In this document: piece by piece, positions 33,921-44,007 of the stretch
How the letters are laid out: every line of letters begins with the position of its first letter
Position numbering within the stretch: position 1 is the first letter of the stretch
Origin: Adiantum capillus-veneris
Taxonomy: Eukaryota > Streptophyta > Polypodiopsida > Polypodiales > Pteridaceae
Direction: 5' to 3'
Assembly (NCBI GenBank): GCA_014529385.2
Contig: CM043949.1
Span: 150,460,428 to 150,524,427, forward strand
DNA length: 64,000 nt
The notes under the pieces: model-generated
Told to the model about the DNA's origin: nothing
The model's database searches: none
What the model saw: the letters and a program-made list of their open reading frames with translations, nothing else
Position numbers and translations under genes: made by a program

Positions 33921-34565
33921 CATCACCGCAAAGATTGAACACCATGATGAAAGGGACGATGGTAATTGATGAGATTTTCTTAATTTGTAAAGATTAATCA
34001 TGTTGATTGATGCTCAATTTGATGTATATAGAAAAGAGGTAAAAGGAATTGTAATCTAAAGCTAATAGAGACAGACACAGAGATGGTGTATGTACATGTA
34101 AAGTTCATATGAGAGTTATGGAAGTGAGAAGGGAGGTTAATGGTGAAGAGGGTGAGAGAAACAATGGAAGATGAAGGTTTAAGTGAGATATGGAGAGGAA
34201 TGAGTTTGTGTGTGTGTGTGTGGAAGTGAATGGAGGTGAGAGAAGACTAGTGTGACTTGTGAGAAAACGTGGGCAGAATGGGGTCCACAAAAAAATCATA
34301 TCTCACAGATGGTAGTTCCACAAATTATGAAACACTTTGAGGTGATTAATCAGCTTGTGAGAAAAATTTATCATTTTGATCACCTCATCAAATTTGGAGT
34401 GGAGGTGGACGCCAAAAACTCACCAAAATGCATGTTTGTCCTCCTATAAAACTCTTCAATGGCCTCCCTTTTGTTGAATTGGCATAATCCTCCAAGAGTA
34501 AGCTCCTCCTTGGATGAAAACATGACCTAATAGATTCTTGAGGGTTTGAAAATATGCATGAATTA

Positions 34566-34631
<66 letters not shown>

Positions 34632-35235
34632 ATATATGTATAGGGAATCAAACGACAAGGACCTCCTTTGTTTTATTGATTAAGGAGTATTTACGAGAAG
34701 TAAGAAAACGTGCATGTAGAAAAATGGTAATTTAGTAAAAGGGAATGACTGGGTGATAGATATTTTTGTGATTTTTTCTCAGAGTGGGTTCGCACCAAGA
34801 TTTGGAAAGGCTTTTATGAAAATATGTATTGATATAATAAAGAGTATTCACAATGATAAGAAAATTATGGTAAGGGTGAGTCAATGTACTTAGCATACTT
34901 AGGCAAATAATGTACACCTATATATAAATATTTAAATAAATACCAAAATAATAACAATTTAAAAAACCCTATATTTATGCCCTATATAAAATGAAATATT
35001 TATACGCATATGACCCATAATATATTTTATTTTTTTACTTATATATATATATATATTTGCTCAACTAGCGAGCGACTAGTTAGTAGAGGGTTTTTAAGGA
35101 CACGTGGAGAAAGTCCCCTAACTAACACACGCTTATGTACAATGAAACTCTAGGGATAGCCATAGTGTTTGGGTGATTTTGGTAGGTTAAGGTAGCTCAC
35201 TATGGAAATTTAAGATATCCAAAAAATATATATCA
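33921..35235 (-). repeat. Right part of the family-B LTR that hosts element A
   Basis: This continues the LTR broken at 6264: CATCACCGCAAAGATTG follows TTACGT as in the intact LTR near 30575. It is a diverged relative of 30580-31870 and ends in TATCA at 35235. A (TA)n(TG)n tract lies at 34569-34630. The next bases give a minus-strand purine tract (CTCAGGGAGAG) and pol remnants, so this was a 3' LTR. Confidence 0.75.
34569..34630. repeat. (TA)n(TG)n microsatellite
   Basis: About 44 bases of TA followed by TG repeats. Confidence 0.9.
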
Positions 35236-35705
35236 TTAACTCTCCCTGAGGAGGATGATACATTCATGTACCATCATAAGGTATTTTTTCCAAAGAGAGT
35301 GGTTCTGAGTCCTCTGTGATACTTGGTATCTTGACAAGATTCTCATTGTGTAGCTCCTTGTCACTTTGGCTTGAGTTATACACATGCATTGTGAAACAAA
35401 CCTTACACAAGATAGTAGCTCTATGACAATTCCTTGGTAGATCCTTTGGTAGAAGGTGACTCAAGTAGGGCTTTAACCAATACCCATTTACCTTCCTGGA
35501 GTGCTCCTTACCATTGAAGTCCATGAGCTAGTAGTAACTTGAAGTGATATCCTTTTTAACAATGTATGGCCCCTACCATCTAGTCTCAAACTTGGCATCA
35601 AAAGGATTATCAAGTCAATTGTCATACCTTAGCACAAGATCTCCTTCCTTGATGCCTTTATGCTTTAGTTTCTTTTTGAGCTTCTCTTTTGCTTGTGTAG
35701 CTTTA
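35236..35705 (-). pseudogene. 3' end of a family-B-like pol
   Basis: The minus strand matches the carboxyl end of element B pol at 12106-12540: DFNGKEHSRKVNGYWLKPYLSHLLPKDLP and a final SLEKIPYDGT. Stops and a frame change interrupt the part near 35525-35690. The match ends at about 35705, where unrelated sequence begins. It is the last remnant of the outermost element in the nest. Confidence 0.75.
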
Positions 35706-36590
35706 CTCAGAGTAAAGATTCCTAACTATGTGTGCCAAGGCATGTGGATTGGCAATGTAAATGAAGAGAAGATTGAAGAGCCAAAGCCTGTGAAATAGGA
35801 TATGCACGTAAAAGTGGTGTGTGGTACCCTGCTAATGGTTGTGCTCCTAACGGTAGCCATAGAGTATACTACAGTGGTGCAACACGTATGAGGATTTGCA
35901 CGAAGAGTGCTACTGAGGTGATCAGTCCACCTTGTGATGAAGATGAAGTGGGACCATGTTCAAGTTTGGCAGAGATAGATGGTGATGAATTTGAACAAAG
36001 TGGATATGTCTACTCCTATGAGGAGAAGGAGTTCGTTGATGCTATGCTCCAGGATGAAATGGTATGGGGTGAGCTTCCTTTTTTTTGTCTAAAAATATGG
36101 CAGTAGAGCGTGTATTAGAAGAATTGGTTCACGAAGATGACATACAAGAGGAGTTAGTGGAGCCATATGGATCTACTTTCTTGGATAGTCTTGAAGAGGA
36201 CGTGCTTGAGGTTGCAACACCTATGGAAGAGAAGATGAAGTTATTGCAGGTAGAGAAGCCTTTGGTTGAAGATAAGATGTATTCGATTGTGCCAAGTGAT
36301 GAGCCACAAGCTTTGGATATGGAAAAGCTTATAAAAGAGGTATGTGCTTCACAGGTGATGAGTAATGCTTGTGGATATAGATATGCAGTGGACTATTCAA
36401 TAGGTACAAGAGTTCTTGGAAGAGATTTCCATCTTCTATGGTTGGGAAGGTCTACCAGACCGGTTCGAGGCGGGTGATGATATGAATGATTCATCTGTTG
36501 AACGAGATGGTGAGCATGATCGTGATCAGTTTGAAGTGGACTAGATACTTCTGGATGCATGGAGCAACGAAGGAGTGATATGTGCATTCT
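35706..36590 (+). pseudogene. Uncharacterised acidic reading frames
   Basis: Two overlapping frames (about 35800-36106 and 36097-36477) have coding character but no recognised domain. The first contains VWYPANGCAPNGSHRVYY, a CDEDEVGPC stretch and YSYEEKEFVDAML. The second is acidic (ELVHEDDIQEELVEPYGS, DSLEEDVLEVATPMEE). The frame changes near 36075 next to a T-rich stretch, which could be an intron edge or a shift. The region lies between a gypsy remnant and a LINE fragment. It could be a host gene fragment or an element leader. Confidence 0.3.
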
Positions 36591-37840
36591 AAATGCACCA
36601 TTGGTTGATGGGCATTGGGGGGGCTCTTGTTACCTGCGTCGGGGTATTTGACAAGGCACTCTCTGATGAAGTGTCCCTTAGTACCGCAATGAAAGCAGGC
36701 ATTAGGGAGATACTTGTGGGATACTGGTTGTTCCATGCATTCTCTATCATCCAGAGTGATGGTGATGCTCTCGGGAAGCTCTACCGACAGGTCCATTTCA
36801 ATAAGGGCTTGAGGTGCCATGAGGGGATGAAATCTCCTCTAGGGTGCGCTCCCAACATGCGGTTGATAGTAGATCCGATGGCTCTAAGGTGATTGTGATA
36901 ATATAGGGGGAGGTTGGGAAACTCCACCCATATAGGAAAGGTGGTCAATGCATCTCGCTCGGGATTGTACTTTTTATTCCATTTGAGCACACTCAAGGGG
37001 GATGTCCGAATGAGCCATTGCCCTAAACTATAGACCCTGAAGGCCATCTCATGGGTCTTGAAGATGAATACATATTGGTTCTTAGGCAGCGCCCGGACTG
37101 TCTCAACTTTTGCTCCAATGCTGCCCTAATGGTTTCTTATCCAGTCTTTAAGGAATTCTACAGGGGGCCTGGACTAGCTATCATTCCAATGACGGCCCGT
37201 CGACCTTCAGGATCTGACTGCGTTTTCCTGATTTGTGCAGATGGCAGAATAACAGTGAGCTTACCTCTTGCATCTGGTTGATGTATTTAATTCCTTGACT
37301 CGAAGAACCTCAACAACCTCCCTGTTGATCACTCCGGGCAGGACCGGTAGAAAATCCAACAGGAGACTCTTGATGGTATTCATGATCCGTTGTTCGGAAG
37401 TCTAAGATGGGTGGCTGCTTGAAGAAAAAGCCTGCTCCGTATCGAAGAGCCGTGGGTCCCTCTGTGCGAGCAATGACTTCTTCTAGGAGCGCCTCTGTAA
37501 TGCGTCTTGAAAGAGGTCTTCGGGGCTTCATTGTAGGAACTACAAGGGGGAAGGTCCAATGTTTCCCGCGGGGAAGTTATTGTTATTCTGAACTAATTAA
37601 GAGCGGTGAGGAGGAAAATCTAAATGCCAGGAGGTGACGTGAGGTCTGGCACAACAGCTTGGGAGGGTGGCAGAGTGGACATGTCACTCGTTGGGGCTGG
37701 GAGTGGTCGTCACAGAGTAGCGGGAGTAATGGCGAGCGCTAGAAGAGGAGATGGGTGTTGTCAAATCGCCATAGCCAGGGTTTCGGTAAGGCTCTCTCAT
37801 GTCTTTTGTGCGAATTGCTTTTTATACACCATCTGATGAA
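36590..37840 (-). mobile_element. LINE-type ORF1 fragment, copy 2 (longest)
   Basis: The minus strand carries the 5' region and ORF1 of a plant non-LTR retrotransposon. ORF1 probably starts near 37531 (MKPRRPLSRRITEALLEE). A DUF4283-like segment lies at 37047-36781 (LGQWLIRTSPLSVLKWN, WVEFPNLPLYYHNHL). A CCHC knuckle CFHCGTKGHFIREC lies near 36690. Stops separate the pieces. The match to the other copies extends upstream to about 37840. Sequence beyond 36593 is unrelated, so ORF2 with endonuclease and RT is absent. ORF1 proteins of this class bind the element RNA. Confidence 0.65.
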
Positions 37841-38250
37841 AGTAGCATTTAATCTAAATTTATAAAGAAAGAACACTTTAAGTGTCGTGTTTTGATACCA
37901 ACGAGTGCTGAAAATAAAGGCTGAAAAAAACACTTTTTTTTCAAGCGGTGGTTTAACCATTCCATCGGGACTTGAAGGATGTAACGAAATAATCTATAGG
38001 GCAAAACAATAGAGAAAGACAGAGGGAGGAACGTGTGTGTGGTAGGTACACCCACAAATAAAAAGAATCATTGGGACAAGGTGTATTAAATGGAGAGGAG
38101 ATGGATTCGGTAAACTTGCTTTTGGGTTTTTTAAGATTTCTGGACAGGAGAAGCAGAATGGCCCATGGTACCCGACCACGAGGCCATGCGTGTCAGCTTT
38201 CAGGCTACATCAGCACTACGTCTGAGTAGCGCCAGGGCTTCTTCTTCTTC
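37841..38250. other. Upstream region of the cysteine-rich peptide gene
   Basis: No reading frame with similarity was seen. The last 50 bases are pyrimidine-rich (CTTCTTCTTCTTC) and lead into the TATA box. Confidence 0.4.
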
Positions 38251-38260
38251 TATTATATAA
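38251..38260 (+). promoter_or_regulatory. TATA box of the cysteine-rich peptide gene
   Basis: TATTATATAA lies 67 bases before the ATG at 38327, after a CT-rich tract. Spacing fits a plant TATA promoter with a leader of roughly 35-45 bases. Confidence 0.65.
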
Positions 38261-38326
38261 AGCCCGCACGCATGACTGCAGTAGAAGTACTACTAGTACT
38301 AGTATATTATATAATCAGCTGCAGCC

Positions 38327-38741
38327 ATGGCCGTTTCTTCTTCCCTAGCTCCTGTGCAGGGGGGAATTATTACTAGAGCTTTATTTGTGGCAGCTATTCT
38401 ACTAGCCTTAGCTGCTGTGCTTATTCCTGCCACTCCCGCGTTGGGGCAAGGTAGTTGCTTGTGCATCGCTATAGTCCAAGGCAAATGCGGGGTTTATCGG
38501 CAGTACTGCACCGCCGGCTACTCGGGTGTATGCGAGTCTGAGGATCCTCCGTGTGGTCAGTATATCATCATTGCGACTTATTATTTACCTCTCTTCTACT
38601 CTCGCTATTTCTAGCTTTAACATTATTTGACGTCCAGCTTCGACTAACCACAGCTCCCTGCTTTCATTTCTTCTTCTTATTGCAGTTTGTAACTGTGTCG
38701 CAACCACTTCGCTCCTCGAGCTACTTCCCAAGAACGTGTAG
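38327..38741 (+). CDS. Small secreted eight-cysteine peptide, two exons
   Basis: The model joins 38327-38555 and 38686-38741 (intron of 130 bp, GT...AG, TTCTTCTTATTGCAG acceptor) and gives 94 residues. ATG at 38327 lies in GCAGCCATGGCC. Residues 17-42 are hydrophobic (RALFVAAILLALAAVLIPA), with ATPALG as a probable signal-peptidase site, so the mature part is about 50 residues. It has eight cysteines spaced C-x-C-x7-C-x6-C-x7-C-x6-C-x-C-x-C; the last two come from exon 2. An intact frame, TATA box and intron suggest a live host gene. Eight-cysteine secreted peptides in plants are often defence or signalling peptides. This spacing matches no class I can name, so function is open. Confidence 0.7.
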
Positions 38742-39205
38742 CTAGTATCTGTACTAGCTAGCTGTCGCTGCCTTGCGTACAGCTATATTATACCAGACAG
38801 TACACCTACAGCTTGTATAAATATAATGTATCCATGAATATTTACTCTTCCGTGCAGCTTTCATAGCGCTGTTTTGCGGCCTCTTGTAAGCATCGCTTCA
38901 TGTATTGTAAGCTTGTACCTTAAATAACAAGGGGGCTACTAGTACTTCCTGAATCCTGCTAGTAGTGTCCATCCTCAGCGTTGCTCTGGATCTACTTAAC
39001 ATAATATGGTGGAAGGGAAAACCCTTTACATGTGTCTCAATCTACGACCTGAATGTTAAAGTCCAAAACAAAAACAAACCCCTTTGCACGCGATAAAGAG
39101 GGAGAGAGAGAGACCGTCGAAGGCGACCGGCCGTACTAGTGTCCATTATTTTTTAAGCGAAAGATATTCTCAGCCAAGTATTATCCTCTACTGCATTCAA
39201 GTGGC
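38742..39205. other. 3' flank, no further gene seen
   Basis: It contains an AATATAATG polyadenylation-like stretch near 38820 and AT-rich sequence. No coding signal was found. Confidence 0.35.
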
Positions 39206-39360
39206 TTGAGCTTTCTTTGCAATATAGATAAAAAAAAATAGCCTGTCAATGCTGCTTTTTTCCCCTCGATCGATCAATACAGAAGGTGCTATCCCTCAGC
39301 GGCACACCCGTCTTAGTGTTTCTTGTCTGTGCTCAATGCTGGTTGGCCCATAGCTCTCCA
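39206..39360. repeat. Direct repeat, copy 1
   Basis: CAATATAGATAAAA through CCCTCGATCGATCAATA to TTTCTTGTCTGTGCTCAATG is repeated with changes at 41236-41375. It flanks the tandem duplication. Confidence 0.65.
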
Positions 39361-39844
39361 TTTTCTTCTTTTTTTTTCATTTGCGCTTTGCTTTCCCACT
39401 CCCTGCACGCCACCTCTCAATTCCCCCTTCTTTTCTTTTCATTTCCTTTATGTTTTTCACTACCCCAAGCAAGGTATCTTGCAATCAACAGCAATGCGAA
39501 GACCCGCTCAAGTGTGGCTCCGACTAATATTATATTCAATCATTAGCGAGTTTCCTCCCACTGCAACCTCCCTCGGATTCTCTCTCACCCTTTCTCTTAA
39601 CCTCACAAAAGGCACGGCAAGAACATGAACCCTTGCCCTCACCAAATTGCAGCGACTTTAGGCCAAGTCGGTAAAGCCATCTAGATAGACGCCCATGTTG
39701 TCGACTACATGCACTCTAGACTTAAACCAAACCATCCCCCCCTCCCCCCCCTCCCTCTGTCCGAGTGTGTCAACTATCGTGCACGCACCCACCATCTCAT
39801 CTTTCCTCTACTAGCTACGCGCGACATTCTCTTTTCATTTCCTG

Positions 39845-40196
39845 CACAGCGCGACTGGTATCGCCTCAGATTCGTTTCTTTTTCCAATTTAATGCCATCT
39901 GGTTGCCCCTATTGTCTGCAATCCAAAAAAATCTCTCTACCCGCTCGCCTTGACATAAGGCTACATGTCTCTCTCTCTGTCCTCCCATAATTTCGAGTGT
40001 GCTAACTATCGTGCACGCACCCACCATCGCATCTTTCCTCTACTGGCTACACGCGACATTCTCTTTTCATTTCCTGCACATCGACCAGTATCACCTCAAA
40101 TTTGTTTCTTTTTCCAATTTTACGCCATCTCATCGCCGCTATTGTCTGTAATCCAAAAAAATCTCTCTACCCGTTCGTCTTGCCATAGGCTACATG

Positions 40197-40268
<72 letters not shown>

Positions 40269-40814
40269 CTCCCATAATTCAAGGTTTAAAAAATCCTAAC
40301 CAAAGAAAATATGGGCAAACTTGAACAGGTCAAAAGTTGAAGCTTTTGCCACTAGATTCCCCCACTTTCAAAAGAAGGTAAAATTTTGAAAAGACATGCA
40401 GTATTCCACGAGAATCAAACTATAAGATGGAAGAGGAACAATCCCTTAGAGCTTGCTAGCTGCACAGCGCGACTGGTATCACCTCAGATTCGTTTCTTTT
40501 TCCAATTTAATGCCATCTGGTTGCCCCTATTGTCTGCAATCCAAAAAAATCTCTCTACCCGCTCGCCTTGACATAAGGCTACATGTCTCTCTCTCTGTCC
40601 TCCCATAATTTCGAGTGTGCTAACTATCGTGCACGCACCAACCATCGCATCTTTCCTCTACTGGCTACACGCGACATTCTCTTTTCATTTCTTGCACAGC
40701 GACCAGTATCACCTCAAATTTGTTTCTTTTTCCAATTTTACGCCATCTCATCGCCGCTATTGTCTGTAATCCAAAAAAATCTCTCTACCCGTTCGTCTTG
40801 CCATAGGCTACATG

Positions 40815-40873
<59 letters not shown>

Positions 40874-41064
40874 CCATAATTCAAGGTTTAAAAAATCCTA
40901 ACCAAAGAAAATATGGGCAAACTTGAACAGGTCAAAAGTTGAAGCTTTTGCCACTAGATTCCCCCACTTTCAAAAGAAGGTAAAATTTTGAAAAGACATG
41001 CAGTATTCCACGAGAATCAAACTATAAGATGGAAGAGGAACAATCCCTTAGAGCTTGCTAGCTC
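39845..41064. repeat. Tandem duplication of about 610 bp
   Basis: The stretch from TGCACAGCGCGACTGGTATC near 39845 to CTTAGAGCTTGCTAGC near 40459 recurs from about 40463 to 41064, nearly identical apart from (CT)n length. Each copy holds two roughly 200-bp subunits that share CTATTGTCTG-AATCCAAAAAAATCTCTC, followed by a long (CT)n tract (40199-40266, 40815-40870). The near identity indicates a recent event. Confidence 0.8.
40199..40266. repeat. (CT)n microsatellite
   Basis: About 68 bases of CT; the equivalent tract in the second duplicate is 40815-40870. Confidence 0.9.
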
Positions 41065-41217
41065 CTCTAGTGTTCCTCTTACATTCTACTACCTCGGAAT
41101 CTTCGCCAGATCTTTCCCATTAGTAAACTCACATGTACGTTCAGAATCGAACTTTCACGCATAGCCTGTGGCTTTGAACACACTTATATACACTAAGCCA
41201 CTTCTCCACAAAAAGTT

Positions 41218-41745
41218 TGTTGACACAGGTGCCACCTCTTCAATATAGAAAAAAGATCGCATGTCAATGCTACATTTCCCCCCTCGATCGATCAATATAG
41301 GAGGTGCTTACCCTCAGTTGCGCACCCAGCCTTGATGTTTCTTGTCTGTGTTCAATGGTGGTTGGCATGCTCCCCCCTCAAACTCATGTACTGCTCTAGC
41401 GATGTGTGCCTAGCTTGCACATATACAATATCACATAATTTACAAAAAAGAAGAATTCTATTCATCTCAAGACTTGAACCCACCACTCCTAAGCAATCAC
41501 TCATTTTCTATAACCACTATACTAACACTACTCATGTCCACACAATTTACAAAATTAGAGATAGTATAGGTTTTTATCTACTTCTAGTAAACTATACTTC
41601 TTGGAGGACAAACCCACTTAAGCACTCAAACACATGTTCACCGCCCAATAGCCAAGGGCATTTCAAATGTAACCTTTTATACATTATAAAATTGTACCAC
41701 TTAATCAATCAAACACAAACACGTAAATGCTCTTTCAACGTCACC

Positions 41746-41787
<42 letters not shown>

Positions 41788-41878
41788 ACACACACACACA
41801 CACACACACACACATGCGTGTGTCCCCCTCTCTTTGTGTGTGGACAAGCATGGAGTGCCCCTCTTCAAAACGTCAACA
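41218..41878 (+). repeat. Putative Ty1/copia-type LTR with PBS
   Basis: TGTTGAC at 41218 and GTCAACA ending at 41878 form a 7-base inverted pair, as LTR ends do. Directly after it, 41879-41890 reads TGGTATCTGAGC, one base different from the initiator-Met tRNA site (TGGTATCAGAGC) common in copia elements. The segment includes (CT)n(CA)n at 41748-41814. No second LTR was found, and no clear gag follows, so this is a candidate only. Confidence 0.4.
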
Positions 41879-41890
41879 TGGTATCTGAGC

Positions 41891-43637
41891 CGCCTTCTTA
41901 GTAGCCTGGTGGACCCATCCCACCGTTCCGTTTTTCAACCTCATGGCAGTTCCAGAATTCATGGGGCTGCTGCTTGCCTTCCCTCTTCTCAAATTTTTTT
42001 TAACCATTTATCCGTACCAAGTCTTGTTTTAACTTAATCATTGATTGGTGCTTTCAATTTGCTGCTTAAAGAAGCGACGATGCCTAGAGCATGCATAAAA
42101 GCTAGGAGAATGGTGCCAAATTCATCGCGCGAGTTTCAGGAAAGATGTGGGAAGGGGACGTTGTCATGCAGCTCCGCTTCCATGCTAAAAAAGATGCCAG
42201 AAAAATGCACGCCGAGCTTATTTGAGTTCAAGGCTTGGTAACAAGCTATTTTTACGTTTAATGTATACCAGATGCTGCTTTAAAGTGCCAACAAATTCCT
42301 AAATGATACTAAAAAAGAGTATGTTTGAAGTGAGCATAGTGAGAGGTTATGATCTAGAACTGTAGTGCTTGAAAAGCTCTACCGGCATGTCTTTATGGCT
42401 TGTCGATTGGAGTTGCGATGCAAAAGTTATGGCAGTTTGAAGTTTGAGTCAATTGCAGATCCGTACCGAATTGGGCAACTACAGATGAGGGTATAGAAAT
42501 GAAATGAATGCATGGGCCTCAAGTGCTCACTTTGTGGAGCACGTCGATCTTTTCAGATCAGTGATCGGATTTACGGTTGCCAAGATATTGGCCGTTAAAG
42601 ATTCACCGAGGGCCGGTCCTGTATCAGTCCAGTCCGCTCGGTTGGTGTGCCATCTGGGAATTTTACAACCTCAGTAGGGTTGTATGCGTTCTATGCAGCT
42701 TGAAAAGTCTATGGAAATTTACAGCTTGCCAATCGGAGTCCGGAGCTGTAAGATATTGATGATTGAGTTCGGCTACAATGACTAACGGCAGTGAGGTTCG
42801 TTCAGAATGTCATCCTATGCTGAACAATGATTGCAAGATATACCCATCCTAGTTGCAGCAAGGAATCCCTAGGGAAATTAACTATATGTGAAGGAAATGC
42901 TTTCCGACGAATGCAATCACCTATACCTATATCTTAACGGCATGTAGGATCATACGAGAAATGGATACGGTCCGCGAAATTCACGATGATAATGTTAGTC
43001 AAGGACTGTTGAAGAAAAATTTTATGCTTGGCAATGCTTTAGTCCTTATGTATGCCAAATGGGGCACCCTTTAAGGGCCGCCCACCCAAATGAAGCCAAA
43101 GACCGCCCATTAACTTATTTAAAGCCGCCCATAAGCCTTAAGCCGACTGCCCGAGGTTGAATGGCCAAGGGCCAATGACTGCCCATTGGGAAAGAAAATA
43201 GGGCTTTTAGTGTGTAAGGGGAAGAAAAAAGGGAGATGGCACAAGCAAGCAGCGGACAGCAGCTCTAGAGATCAAGTGAGACTCGCGTCAGGCACCATGA
43301 GGCTCAGACGGCGACAGTGAAGAAGGAAAAATTGGAGAGGGAGCTAGGGCGAATCTTTTTGGGGCCGATTTTGCCGCGAGCAGCATAGTTGAAAAAGATC
43401 GCTACCACATCATCAAGGGGTAGTTTTTGCCCTCCCTAGCAAGGATGGTGCTATCGTTGCTAAGGGAGGGGGCAAGCTTAAAATAGAGGGGTTTTTTTTA
43501 GGGCATGGAAAGGAGGAGAAAGAGAACGTGTAGAGAAAAGAGAGAAATGAACAAGGGCATGCGGGGGCAAGACATGAGGAGCATGAGCGTGAGGTGGTAA
43601 CGGAGGGAGAAGCAAGGAAGGAGGAAGAGGAGCTCGG

Positions 43638-43709
<72 letters not shown>

Positions 43710-43990
43710 TTATATTTATATTTATATATATATCGATCTCTCTCTCGTCCTCGGTGAGCAAGAAGGGAGAGAAGGGAGGACGGGTCTCTCAGCTCTCTCT
43801 CTTTTGCTCTCTCTCGTCCTCGACCTCAACCTCGACCAAACTAACGAGGGAAGGAGAAGGCGGGGAATAGCTTGAGAAGAAGAAGAAGGGCTCAGGATCT
43901 CTTGCTCTCGACATTCAAGTAAGAAGAGAAAATCGAACGAGTGAAAGGTATTGAGCAGAAGAAGGTAAGCAAGAAAGAAAGAGAGGAAAA
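41891..43990. other. No gene seen
   Basis: Both strands lack a convincing coding frame. Short GCCGCCCA-like words recur at 43075-43160. A (CT)n(TA)n tract with ATTTAT repeats lies at 43637-43731. Confidence 0.4.
43637..43731. repeat. (CT)n(TA)n(ATTTAT)n compound microsatellite
   Basis: CT repeats pass into TA repeats and then four to five ATTTAT units. Confidence 0.9.
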
Positions 43991-44007
43991 ACAGGTCACT
44001 AACGGAA

